From Phallusia fumigata (Eukaryota > Chordata > Ascidiacea > Phlebobranchia > Ascidiidae): DNA of 39,129 bases. The position numbers and the translations under genes were made by a program. The stretch covers positions 1 through 39,129 of the forward strand of contig QXVZ01007295.1 of the NCBI GenBank assembly GCA_008931825.1. Direction: 5' to 3'. The stretch's first letter is position 1; every line of letters begins with the position of its first letter. The notes under the pieces are model-generated. The model worked only from the letters and a program-made list of their open reading frames with translations. It was not told the DNA's origin and searched no databases. Positions 14,286 through 25,400 of this stretch are shown here, piece by piece.

Positions 14286-17200
14286 TTAAACATCTGTAGT
14301 AGATGGTCCAGGTACTTCTGCAGGAAAGTTGTAAGTTCCAAAGCTGTAAAAACATTTTGTTAACTAAAGCAATTTCTAATCATGACATTCTTCTATAACA
14401 CATATTATTAAAAACCAACAATTATGCATGATATTCCATACTGATTTCAACAGCATCATGTCAGATCATTCAAAAGACATAATTTTATGTTACCTGTGAT
14501 GTGATACAGTCAACCTCTCATCAGCTTCATTAATTTCTGAAATAAACCCAAAACCATTTATATCCCTATATTTAGTCAAAACCACAATCAAATTCAATTT
14601 ACCTATGTGATCAACATTAATGATGCTCCCCTCTTCAGAATCTTCATGAAATCCTTCATCATATGTTAAGTGTCGACTATCAGGAGCTGTCCACAACTTT
14701 CTAACTCCAGGTTCATGAGCTGGTTGTTGTTGACGACCTCGTATGAAACATGACATAGCAAACATTTTGAGCAGAAGTCTTCTTCGAACAGGCGGAACAA
14801 GAATAAAATCAAACTGTCTTTGACTTAATCTCTTGGTAAACGCCGGCAGCACCTGTTACCAAAATATAAGCATATAAAAGAAACAATACTTTCAAAAGTT
14901 ATCTTCTTTTAGATGTCAATATAATTATACATAACTTTGATTTAACAAATCCCCATGGAAAACCAAAACTTTATTAACAAACCTCCATAAGATTGGTCAC
15001 CGTAGACTGAACATTTACTTTCAGGGATTCTGTAAATATTGACTGTGGAACAAGCTTGCTGTGTAGGTCGATAAGATCATCAAGGGAATCACGGAGTGTG
15101 GAATGCAGGGGATCATTGATATATCTAGTAGACAGATTAGCTTTCATTATATTTTAGGCTAGATGTAAATTTGAAGCTTGTGTAAATATTAGGCAACTGG
15201 AAGAACAATCACACTTACTCAGCTTCACATGCCAAGGCATTCACGACTTGTATGTGATGTGCCAGTAAATGTACTGGTGCCAGTAGGGCAGGACAACTTA
15301 AGGCCTGTTTCACTGCACTTTTNTCACACTTACTCAGCTTCACATGCCAAGGCATTCACGACTTGTATGTGATGTGCCAGTAAATGTACTGGTGCCAGTA
15401 GGGCAGGACAACTTAAGGCCTGTTTCACTGCACTTTTGCCATTGATAGCTGCTACCATGTACCTGCAAAATGAAATTGGGAATGCAATATTTGTTACCAA
15501 CAGTTTTGCAAATCATAAATATAGACCTAAAAAAAATTTACTTACCTTCTAGTGTTTTTGTTTAATCCATCCATGCCATGGTGCAGCATGCTTGGCCAAA
15601 GTGGTACATTTGCACAGATTATTCCTTGTAGTCTCAGTGCAAAGTAAACAATGAACAATGCAGTACCAATAAGCCAAGCCACATTGATAAGAATAAGTTC
15701 ACCCTAAATCGTGCATTGTTGTACTTATACATACATGTGTCAGACAAACTGTTCTCTAGTTTCATACACTTACCTCTATGTAGCTTGGAAGCAGAAAGGC
15801 ACTTTGGATTCCTGGTATATTTTGCATTGCCCCTATCACAGAGTTACAGCACAGACATAACCAGCTCCACAACAAAGCGATATTAAAACTTGTGACCTGT
15901 ACAATGTTTAACTAAAAATGGATAGTTTGCAAACAAATAAAGTTGAATGTCTGCCATTTTATGTCATAATTTGTCACAAAAAAGTGTATCTTAAAACTAT
16001 TAAATGAACTTCACTTACCCGGTATGGTAATCGAATCATACACACCACCAACATCATAATAAATGATGCAAAAACCAGAGAAGCCTGCACCAACCTACAT
16101 TATTAAATGCAAACGTAGACATCTATTTTTTATGTTTAAATTAGTATCAGCAAAATCAAGTTGTACCGGTTATAAAAAAGTCCAGCATAAAAGCACAAGA
16201 TGACAAGTTTGAAGATGTGGTTAATGGGTTTGTGATAAACCCAGAAGCGTCTAAAGCTGCCAAAGCTTAGAAACTGGCGGTCAATCCATGATGTATCAAG
16301 ATCAAATATGTATTCACAGTGCTTTAATTGCAGATAACCTTCATGTTTTCTTGCATTGGAACTTATCACCTAAAATTGGATATCAAGTACATGAACAATA
16401 TTATNATCACTCCCTCGCGTCAGGTCGTTTTGCATTTGGGGCAAAACAGCCAGCTGTTATACACGTATTTGTGGCTGCAAGGGTAAATACTTAACCGATC
16501 AGGCTAAAATTTTAAACAACGTATAAGAAGCACCTTACATATCTACGTCCTAATTTTTAATACATTTGGATTAGTATGTCTGAAGTAAAGGGCATGTAAA
16601 CAACTAAATATTTGGGGTTAAAAAGGTAAAAAAATTGGTGAATCCAAATAAACGTCACAAAAAACATTAAAATACTGTGCATTGTATCAACTATCAAAAT
16701 AGGAAACTTCTAGGTGACTTACTGTGTTAAATATAGCTGTTTAAAAAATTTTACATTTTGGGGGCCTGTGGGTGAACCCATGGGTGAATTGGGGTAAAAA
16801 ATTGTCAGTGCACAACTTAAGATACCCATCTATCACGTGTGAAAATACTAAGAAATTTGAAAGACTCTTTCTTGACCAAAACGTGGGAACAATCTATCAT
16901 GTGTGAAAATTTGAAATTTGGACGACTCCTTCATGACTAAAACGTGGGAACAAACTCGCGTTAGACAGAAAAAAAGAAAAAAACAGAGTAAAAACAATAT
17001 GTGTCCCCTTCGTGGAAGGGGACCCATAAAAATAGTTGAAAAAATTTACTTACCTTCTAGTGTTTTTGTTTAATCCATCCATGCCATGGTGCAGCATGCT
17101 TGGCCAAAGTGGTAAATTTGCACAGAGTATTCCTTGTAGTCTCAGTGCAAAGTAAACAATGAACAATGCAGTACCAACAAGCCAAGCCACATTGATAAGA

Positions 17201-18953
17201 ATAAGTTCACCCTAAATTGTGCATTGTTGTATTTATACTTACATGTGTCTGACAAACTGCACTCTAGTTTCATGCACTTACCTCTATGTAGCTTGGAAGC
17301 AAAAAGGCACTTTGGATTCCTGGTATATTTTGCATTGCCCCTATCACAGAGTTACAGCATAGACATAACCAGCTCCATAACAAAGCGATATTAAAACTTG
17401 TGACCTGTACAAAGAAGTTTAACTAAAAATGGATAGTTTGCAAACAAATAAAGTTGAATGTCTGCCATTTTGTGTCATAATTTGTTACAAAAAAGTGTAT
17501 CTTAAAATTATTAAATGAACTTCACTTACCCGGTATGGTAATCGAATCATGCACACCACCAACATCGTAATAAATGATGCAAAAACCAGAGAAGCCTGCA
17601 CCAACCTACATTATTAAATGCAAACGTAGACATCTATTTTGTATGTTTAAATTAGTATCAGCAAAATCAAGTTGTACCGGTTATAAAAAAGTCCAGCATA
17701 AAAGCACAAGATGATAACTTTGAAGATGTGGTTAATGGGTTTGTGATAAACCCAGAAGCGTCTAAAGCTGCCAAAGCTTAGAAACTGGCGGTCAATCCAT
17801 GATGTATCAAGATCAAATATGTATTCACAGTGCTTTAATTGCAGATAACCTTCATGTTTTCTTGCATTGGAACTTATCACCTAAAATTTGATATCAAGTA
17901 CATGAACAATATTATGACTGAAATCAGCTGATCCTACCTCGAATTTTATGGCACGAATTAGCCAGATGGGGTAGAGAATGAATACAGCAATGGCCACCAG
18001 CAGACCAACAAGGATGTATGCAATGTGCTCCCCTTGCCAGCATACAACTGTGTTAGCCACATCCATTGTGTTTGATGAAGGCACACACCAGAATATTTTT
18101 CCAATTTGGATACCAATTGGCATTGCCAAAACCTTCAAAACACCAGTTAAAGGTAAGTGATTATGGCATTTGTTTAACTTTTCTAAGCTTATTTCTCCCA
18201 AAATTGAGCATTTACTGAGGAAGGTTACCTGGGCTGCAATAATTAGGCAATGTTTCAGGATGCCAAGTGCTTTACTGTAAAGTTTTTGCATGAACTTCCA
18301 CCTCAGGTAAGCAAATACACATGTGATCAAAATGAGTACAAGTAACCATATCAGCAGCATAACCCTAAAATAAAACACAGAAACATACAGAGTTAGCAAC
18401 CCATTTGTTGTACATATTGACAACAAGTAACAAACTAGTCATATTAAACCTGTAATTGATTGGAACATTTTCGCTTGGAACGAATGCATCTCTTGCTGCT
18501 GTGTAACTTCCACTGCTCACTTTGGCAAGTTCCCAGATGTCCAAGTTAAAAATAAAAAGAAACGAAAGTGACCTTGTCCAAGTTAGTGGCCATGTCCATC
18601 GCAGTGAAAGTGATTGCAACAAAGCGAAGTACTGGAAGAAAAACATGGTGTCACAGTTTGCAAATAAAAACATACAGTTCATAGTCTAACATTGACGTTT
18701 TTTTCCTAATTTAAAATCAAACACAGAAGTATTACATTTGCCATTACGTTTTTCGGAAGGTATATAAGGTTTGTAACCAGTTGGTGATTGATAACAGACC
18801 AATCCAGTCTATGACAAATTTTGAATTGGTTTTACCTGTAAATACTCCAAAACTATTAGCAAAGCCTCAAAGATCAGTATTCTTGTTGCACTTGAACGAT
18901 GGCGGATGTCATCCAAATTAGGATTTTCTTGTATGTGTACAGAGTTTACACTT
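14286..18953 (-). CDS. Unrecognised multi-pass membrane protein (5' end uncertain)
   Basis: Thirteen exons read in phase, 3' to 5' of the gene: 14286-14343, 14494-14536, 14603-14852, 14983-15124, 15334-15462, 17054-17211, 17282-17404, 17530-17605, 17678-17880, 17938-18132, 18229-18364, 18450-18631, 18836-18953. They give about 603 aa. The N-terminal half has about seven hydrophobic segments, including TRILIFEALLIVLEYLQYF, MLLIWLLVLILITCVFAY, HIAYILVGLLVAIAVFILY, VIILCFYAGLFY, SLVFASFITMLVV, FNIALLWSWLCLCCN and ILINVAWLVGTALFIVYFAL. The C-terminal half is hydrophilic and ends FPAEVPGPSTTDV. The LEYLQYF...WPL...FNLDIWELAK region resembles the membrane domain of large Cys-rich multi-pass proteins of protists and invertebrates; this is from memory and weak. 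The true start lies upstream of 18953. A candidate short first exon (19519-19576, METMALLKNAYDKCAHMC) does not join in phase directly. Four exons are also present as a second copy (15.5-16.4 kb) at an N junction. Confidence 0.7.
15209..15437. repeat. Duplicated exon segment around N at 15323
   Basis: About 114 bp at 15209-15322 recur, apparently without change, at 15324-15437. The block contains the donor side of one exon of the multi-pass gene. The copy on the low side is cut off at the N, so only 15334-15462 is a complete exon. Confidence 0.9.
15538..17915. repeat. Two copies of a roughly 870-bp exon block (N at 16405)
   Basis: 15538-16404 and about 17047-17915 are near-identical, each holding four exons of the multi-pass gene in the same order with the same splice sites. 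Differences are scattered substitutions and small indels, mostly in introns. One exon difference turns an encoded FKLVILCF into FKVIILCF. Copy one stops exactly at the N. The second continues into the rest of the gene. Between them lies 16406-17046, which has no counterpart in the first copy. Confidence 0.9.
16406..17046. mobile_element. Haplotype-specific intronic insertion, repeat-like
   Basis: About 640 bp present next to the second copy of the exon block but absent from the equivalent 75-bp intron beside the first copy. It contains a tandem pair of 61-64 bp units at 16828-16891 and 16892-16952 (shared CTATCA-GTGTGAAAAT and AAAACGTGGGAACA). A perfect hairpin with 9-bp arms, GTCCCCTTC/GAAGGGGAC, lies at 17003-17023. 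No transposase-like frame is visible. Most likely a non-autonomous repeat. The left boundary is unknown because the N cuts it. Confidence 0.5.
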
Positions 18954-19076
18954 CTAAAAAATATAGCCAATAATGGCCAAGTAGTGAATAAATGAGCGCA
19001 TATAATAGCATCTAAGTGTTTCGAGACATTCATATTGCCATTTCAAGTAGTTTTATGTTGTAGATATGTTTGCAAG

Positions 19077-19092
19077 CATGCATGCATGCATC
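19077..19092. repeat. (GCAT)4 microsatellite
   Basis: Four perfect GCAT units just upstream of the visible 5' exon of the multi-pass gene. Confidence 0.8.
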
Positions 19093-19099
19093 CTTCTTA

Positions 19100-20919
19100 A
19101 GATCAGCAGACAGAGAAACCACTTGCCTAATTTCTAGACATGTAAACATTTATTCACTAAATTAACTTCAATACACTTTTTTATGTTTGGATTAAAAAGC
19201 TTTACAAGTTACTTGTCACAACTGACATATGTGACCAAGTTAAAAATGTCTTCCTTAATTACCTGTGCATCATACTGTTTGGAGACAAGTCATCCAATAA
19301 AAGCGGAGCGTTTTCATTTTTTCTTCTTACCATGTTGTTTGTACTATGTATGTTTCAAGTACTGAAATATTAGCAATGATACAAATGTTAAAAGACAACT
19401 AAATTTAATAAACAACACCAAGATCGGAAAAAAAGTCTTAATCTAAATCCTGGGAACGCAAACAAAATCATCAAAAGCAAACGTTGCTAACAAACCAACG
19501 CTACACATGACACTTTACCATCGCACATGTGGGCACACTTATCATAGGCATTCTTCAACAACGCCATTGTTTCCATCGCAGGACGTAAAAAAAAAGAAAA
19601 TATATTATTGTCATAAAAGAACCTTTTATTCCCGAAAAAATCTTGATAAGGCCGAAATAGACTAAATATTTTAGTCAGTTTTGCGAAGTTAGTCATGCAC
19701 GGAAAAAATGTCTGCCGGAAATGTCAAAGTAACTACCAAAAGTTATTGTGGTTACGTCACAAACAAAGTCTTGGAAACAAAATATTTCTGTTTGTTTGTA
19801 ATTATCGTATGGGCCAATCAAAATTTAAATAATTTTATTTGGTATGCTGGTAACGGCCGACCCGAAATAAACATATGTAATAAATGCTTCCCGAAATTTG
19901 GGGTTTGGTGGTTGTTTGGGTTAATATGATTCCTTTGGTACCTGCCTAGCCCAGCATTAAAAAGTTCAACGACTGATACGCTCTTTAAATTGCCCTGAGA
20001 AAATCTAAATCCTTAAACGCAATTACCTCGTGTAAATTTGTCATTTTCACAGCAATAGGTCGTAAAGTTTGTTTACTCTTATAATCAGTCATGGTAGCTT
20101 AATGTACAGCACACTTTTGGCTTTAATTGATCAGCATTTGTCAGTCGTCAAAAGTGTTTTGAATGTTGCATTTGTTACGTGTCGGCCATTACTTTTTAAA
20201 CATTCATGATTTTTGCGGTTCGCGCCGCTCTTTTTACCAGCAAGATTCCCAACTTCTCTGGTCCGGGTTATCCGTTCACGCTAACCTTTACGGTACGGCT
20301 GCTGCGCTTTTTAACCATTGTTCCCCATATTTGTTTTTATTTTGGCGTATTTTCAACTGTGAGGTTTTTGCAGCCGCTTCCGGTTTCTGTGCTGTAGTGA
20401 TATGTTTCATTTCAATAGTAACGATTTTGAAATAAAATTAATACGATACAATACAATGTAAAAATGGTTGGGGTGGTTAGAAATTTGCCTGCGTATTACT
20501 TTCAGACGACTGTAATTTTAATCACATTTGCGTTTAAAACATTAAATATTGTTTAAACGTCAGTAGACCTCTTTAATTAGTATCGACAGAATAAATTTTA
20601 AAGATTTTAAACTTTAAGCTCCAAAACTATATTTGTGATATTTCGAGTGACATATTATACCTAATTGCTGTAGTGTAACTTGTATAAATTGCGTCCGAGT
20701 TGCCCAATTTTTAATCAAATTTCTTTTGTTGTGTACTTTGATTCCCTATTTCCAGCATGTGATGCGAAAATTGCCTGGTCATACTTGGGCACTTATTCAG
20801 CACTCTTCTTTTCAACTATACTCCCTCCCTCACTTCGAACGAATAACGTTTGTCAAACAAAGGGAGTACAATGTCTAATGAGAATGTCCGAGGTTATCGC
20901 TGCATCATGTGATGTAACA
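19100..20919. other. Long region between divergent multi-pass gene and ferritin
   Basis: Should contain the missing 5' exon(s) and promoter of the multi-pass gene (minus) and distal regulatory sequence for ferritin (plus). A possible short minus-strand first exon lies at 19519-19576: 19 codons, then donor G|GTAAAG. Open frames around 20163-20435 show no recognisable protein. I see no repeat or RNA gene. Confidence 0.35.
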
Positions 20920-20927
20920 TGACGTCA
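20920..20927. promoter_or_regulatory. Perfect CRE palindrome TGACGTCA
   Basis: Full cAMP-response-element/ATF consensus about 310 bp upstream of the ferritin ATG. Whether it is bound is unknown, but ferritin promoters in animals are often controlled by bZIP factors acting on AP-1/ATF-like sites. Confidence 0.4.
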
Positions 20928-21121
20928 GTACATTCCGGCTATCGAGTTACACTCCCTACATAATACGATACAAAAGCAAGCTAGCAACAGGGCGTATGTA
21001 GTACATATGAAAAGAGCTTTGGTTGCTCGTAAACAACCAATTCGTTCATATTTACGGGGTGCACAGCGTTTCCTAACGTCATACTTTGCTAGCTTGTCGT
21101 GTCAGTTGTAGGGTTCTTGGG

Positions 21122-21135
21122 TCGTCAGTGAACGA
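21122..21135 (+). promoter_or_regulatory. Iron-responsive-element-like hairpin, non-canonical
   Basis: A CAGTGA hexaloop (21126-21131), the loop of iron-responsive elements, is closed by a 4-bp stem TCGT/ACGA in the presumed ferritin 5' UTR, about 100 bp before the ATG. The canonical fifth pair and the bulged C are not seen (G opposite A next). Treat as a possible degenerate IRE, or chance. Confidence 0.3.
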
Positions 21136-21233
21136 ACGGATCTCTACGTGACTATTTCTGCTTTTACTGTGAAGTTTTTATCAAAACAAGTGCAATATTT
21201 TCATTTGATCGATCTACAAGCATATTCTGAAAT

Positions 21234-22078
21234 ATGGCAGAACAGAGTTCATCATCTTCGGTAAGTTAACGATACGACTTGGTCTCCCAAGTAACACTAT
21301 TAGCCTGGCGGATAAATCATAATTTTTGTTGCTATTTTTGTATTCAGGGCAATGCTGGAGTTTGGCTTAAACAGTGCGAGGAAGGACTGAACAATCAGGT
21401 CAACTTGGAGCTTTATGCCTCATACATGTACATGGGAATGGTAAGTAATTCGTTTCCATTAGTTATTTAAGTGACTATTGTGTTTTGTTACAATTATGTA
21501 CCTTGCACACCAACAGGGACACTTTTTTGATCGTGATGATGTGGCCCTAAAAAATGTTGCCAAGTATTTCCTGAAATGTGCGGAAGAAGAAAAGGAACAT
21601 GCTGATATGATGGTCAAATATCACAACAAACGAGGTGGAACAACATCTTATTTCCAGATCAAGGTATACTTTAGTACGTTTTTTACTTCAATGAATATCT
21701 TGCTCTTTAGTATTTATTGATCAATATGTCGTGTTTTGTAGCCTCCTGGTGCATTTGATCCTGCCAGCTTCAGTGTGCTGAAGGCAATGCAATGTGCTCT
21801 GGCTCTGGAGGTAAATGTCAACAAAAGCTTGTTGGCTCTGCATGAGACTGGAAATGGGGATCCTGAGGTAAATTACTTAACAAATAAATATGGTTTGAAA
21901 TGCTTAGTTATTGAATGCAATGTTTATTCCTCGACAGTTTCAAGACTTCATCGAGGCCAACTTCTTGCATGAGCAGGTGGATGCCATCAAGACTTTGAAG
22001 GACTACATCACTAACTTGAAGAGAGTTGGCACTGGCTTGGGTGAATACATGTTCGACAAGCATTTTCTTGATGAGTGA
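21234..22078 (+). CDS. Ferritin, H-type (ferroxidase-active), cytosolic
   Basis: Iron-storage 24-mer subunit that oxidises Fe(II) and stores it as ferrihydrite. Five exons, all phase 0: 21234-21260, 21348-21440, 21517-21663, 21742-21867, 21938-22078, giving 177 aa (normal for the family). There is no signal peptide (MAEQSSSS then GNAGVW), so a cytosolic subunit. Ferroxidase ligands are present: Glu and Tyr in [13 protein letters not shown], Glu-Glu and His in [11 protein letters not shown], Glu in [16 protein letters not shown] and Gln in [12 protein letters not shown]. It ends [13 protein letters not shown]. Exon borders follow the helical segments. The 5' flank has a CRE and an IRE-like loop. 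It is convergent with SH3PXD2, the two stops being 384 bp apart. Confidence 0.97.
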
Positions 22079-22206
22079 ACTTCTCAAGACAGTCATGTCA
22101 TCATTCCAGTATATTCTTGTAGATATTTCATTGAATCTCTCAATTGCTTTCATTGCAGTGTACGTTGTATACTGCATGCTTGCCACCAAATTGCAGTTCA
22201 ATTTTA

Positions 22207-22212
22207 AATAAA
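22207..22212 (+). terminator. Ferritin polyadenylation signal AATAAA
   Basis: AATAAA about 130 bp after the ferritin stop codon, in an AT-rich 3' UTR. Confidence 0.7.
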
Positions 22213-22461
22213 TCAAATTCCACAGCATCTTGGTGGTTGTTGTAGTTTCTTTATGAAGCTTTGCTGACAGGGATAGTTAGGTCGTGTCCACTTGAAAAAA
22301 AAAACTGTAAACTTCAATTATGTATTGACACAACTAGTTCAACCTGGAATGTTTCAGTTTTTTCTGGTAGTGGTGATTTTACTTGCAGTCCCTATAGGCC
22401 TGAGTAGGTGGAGCATTAGTCTTGGTTTAAATTCCACTTGGCTTTTTTCAACCCCCTACCA
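22213..22461. other. Convergent intergenic gap, ferritin / SH3PXD2
   Basis: Only about 250 bp separate the ferritin poly(A) signal from the SH3PXD2 stop. No additional SH3-coding exon is seen here on the minus strand, and no clear AATAAA for the minus-strand gene. Confidence 0.4.
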
Positions 22462-25400
22462 TTAGGTGGTTAATCCGTCTGGTGAACCCCTTAAAGCAGG
22501 TGGGAGTTCACCTGAAGGCGTGATATAACATGACTCCACACGTGCAACAATTATTGTGTTTTCACTTGCCTCAGTGTTATTATTTCCATTTGCGTTGCTG
22601 TTTTTAAATCTTCCATTGGATACTCCAGGCAGTGCAGGTTTCCTGGGTTTGACTGGAACAGGCTTGGCGCGTGAAATAGGTGGGTTTGGTTTTGCAGGCA
22701 CAACACCTGCTTTCAACTCGTTTTGGAATTTTGATCGTAATGAACTCACAGAATTTATAGTTTTTTCTTCAACTGGCTTTGGGTTTGTCCGGTTTGGAAT
22801 AGTTTTCTGAGTTTTGGGAATATCTGGTTTTGGGGTAGTACAGTTGTGAACAGTTGGCCTGGATGTAGGTCTACCAACTTTTGCAACAGATGGAGTTCGA
22901 CCCTCATTTTTTTCCAATGGTCTTGGTGCACTTTTAAAATTAATTTCTGCACCTATTTTTGATGCTTTGGCAGCAACAGAATTCTCTATGCTACCAACAC
23001 TTTTAGCATGAACGACAGGCTTCTTTTTTACTAATGCTGGTGCAGGAGGTTTAATGGGTTGTTTCTTGACACCATCTGTAGTGGACTTTCTCTCAACTTC
23101 ATTCGAAATCTGTGGTTTTAATGGTCGTTTTGGAGGAGTAACTGCAGTCCTATTTGGAAGAGCCTTTCTCATATCTTTTTCCGTTGCAGATTTGGTTTCC
23201 TGAGACTCAATTTTACTTGAACTAAATTTGGGCACCGCAACAGCTGGCGTTGCATTTGTTTTTTTAGCACCGCCAGTGGATTTGTCAGACACAGATGGAT
23301 TGTTTCCTGCTGCAGGGTCTGTGGATTGCTTGGAATTGTTTAATGGCTTCACCGGTTTGTTTTCAGTCTTTACTGCACCCGGCAGAGGTGGCAAAGGCCT
23401 CATTGCTGGTATTATTTTTCCAACATCACCTGTTGACGATGCTGAAAGGGATTTCATTAGGGGTCGCTTAGGCGGGATTGATGTAGTTTGGTTGGGTTCA
23501 TTGTTACAGCTGGCTGGCTTGGGTGGCTTAGGCCTCTCAGGTGGTTTTGTTGACTTTTGTTTATACTGCTTGTCAATGTATGATGAAGGTGCCCACCCCT
23601 CTGATCCATTTATTGATATGTACCACCATCCACCAGGCGATTTCTCTATAACCTGAAAAAACACAAAGTGTAAAAATATCACTGTGCACCATACTTGTAT
23701 CTGAAATTTAGGCAAACTTTCACCTCTATTTTGGCATTTTGATCAAAGCTCAAACCATCAGGAATGTTGGCTTCGAATGGGGCTTTAGCTATATATTCAT
23801 ACACCGGTTCTTGTGCTGCTAGTTTATAAGTTGGCGGCAGTGGAGGTGGAATCTGGGGTTTTTGGACGATTGACCCTCTCTTTACTGATGACCGCTTGGG
23901 AGGGGGCTTGACTTGTGAAGAGTTGGTTAAAAACACTGCAGCTGCAAAGCAAAGTAATGATATGATTGAGGGTTGCTGTGTTTATAGTTAGTTTAAATCA
24001 AAGTTTGGCATTAGCATTGAAAATATTTAAATACAAGTGTTTTATAATGGTATTTTAAGCGTGTTGCAACTTCAGTGTTCTGTACATACCAGAATTTAAA
24101 CAGGCAGAATGATATTCTCTGCTGCGTCTGTTTGCCACTGACTGCCGTTTGGGACTTGAAGATGCAGAACTAGAAAGGGATGGAGGGACTGAGGAAGGGG
24201 ATGGCACAACTGCATTGATAGTGCCAGAGGGAAGGCTTCTTCGATGTGCTTTTAATTCATGGACGGAGGAAATAATTTCGACACCATGCTCGTTTCGGTT
24301 TGATTGTCTGAGGACGACGTCAGCCGGTTTGTCCAAATATGAAGCAGGCACCCATCCTTGCTTTCCCTGGTAACTACAAGCACAAGCGATTGTTGCTATT
24401 TCTGACAGCCATGTGACAAGGAAGTTGTCGCATTTCACGCACATATGACCCCTAAAGTCATTGCACAACACACAGGCTGTGACTCAACAACCGACCTGAT
24501 GTGCCACCATCCTTCAAGATTTTTCTGTAGAACCTCAACCAATACTCCAAGTCCAAAGCTGACTTCATCTGGGTTGTTGGCTACAAACTTGGCAGTGGTA
24601 ATGTACTTTTCTCCTGTGGAGAGGAAAGTTGACCTGTAAGCGACCATATACATCCTTTAGATTGTTGCATTTTTGAAATGGAAAATACCTTCTCCAGGTT
24701 CGGCTTGTTTGGTTATAAGATTCTCATGTGTCCCATCGCGTTTCTCCAAGTAAACACCGGGAATCCACCCTCTTTCCCCCTCCTCATCGCTTACAAACCA
24801 CCAACCTGAAATATTTTGCATTATGATTTATCAAACAGTTACAAGCAAGAACCAATTTCATTGATATGAAAAAAACTTTTCTACAAATTTTGTTACCATT
24901 TTCATGCTTTTCAATTACTTCCAAATATTGGCCCGATTCCACTGTTAGTTCCTTCGGTTGGGTGCGCATATAATCAGCAACAGCAACATATTGTTCCAGG
25001 GCAATGGGCCCAGATATTTCACCAATATCTATTATATGATTTTGGGTTATTTAAGGCAGTTGGTAGTGAGTAAGTAGCATTTGTCAGGACTGGGAATGGT
25101 TTAGGTTAATCTTTATGAAGAAAGATGAATTAAACCACAATAAGGGGTAAAAAACATAGATATAGTGATGAAAAAGTCACAATAAGACAAAAGAAGAGCT
25201 TTTATAAAGATCTGTAAAGTTTCAATCCATTTTTACAGGTCCAACAAAAAAAGAAGCTAAAGGGAAACATGAAACAATTATTAACTGAGTTTGCAACTGG
25301 TTTAGACAAAATGTCTGCCAAGGATAGAATGGTAATGTTTTTTTGAAATAAAACCCCTGCATACATTAACACAGACAATAATTATTCAATCCATTACCAT

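Noticed and set aside
16136..16369. Second paralogous exon of the multi-pass gene
   Set aside because: It is the copy of 17678-17880 at the N junction, with the same neighbours and splice sites; more likely an allele than a paralogue.
23228..23656. 142-codon plus-strand open frame, Gly/Leu-rich
   Set aside because: Antisense shadow of the Pro/Lys-rich tail of SH3PXD2.
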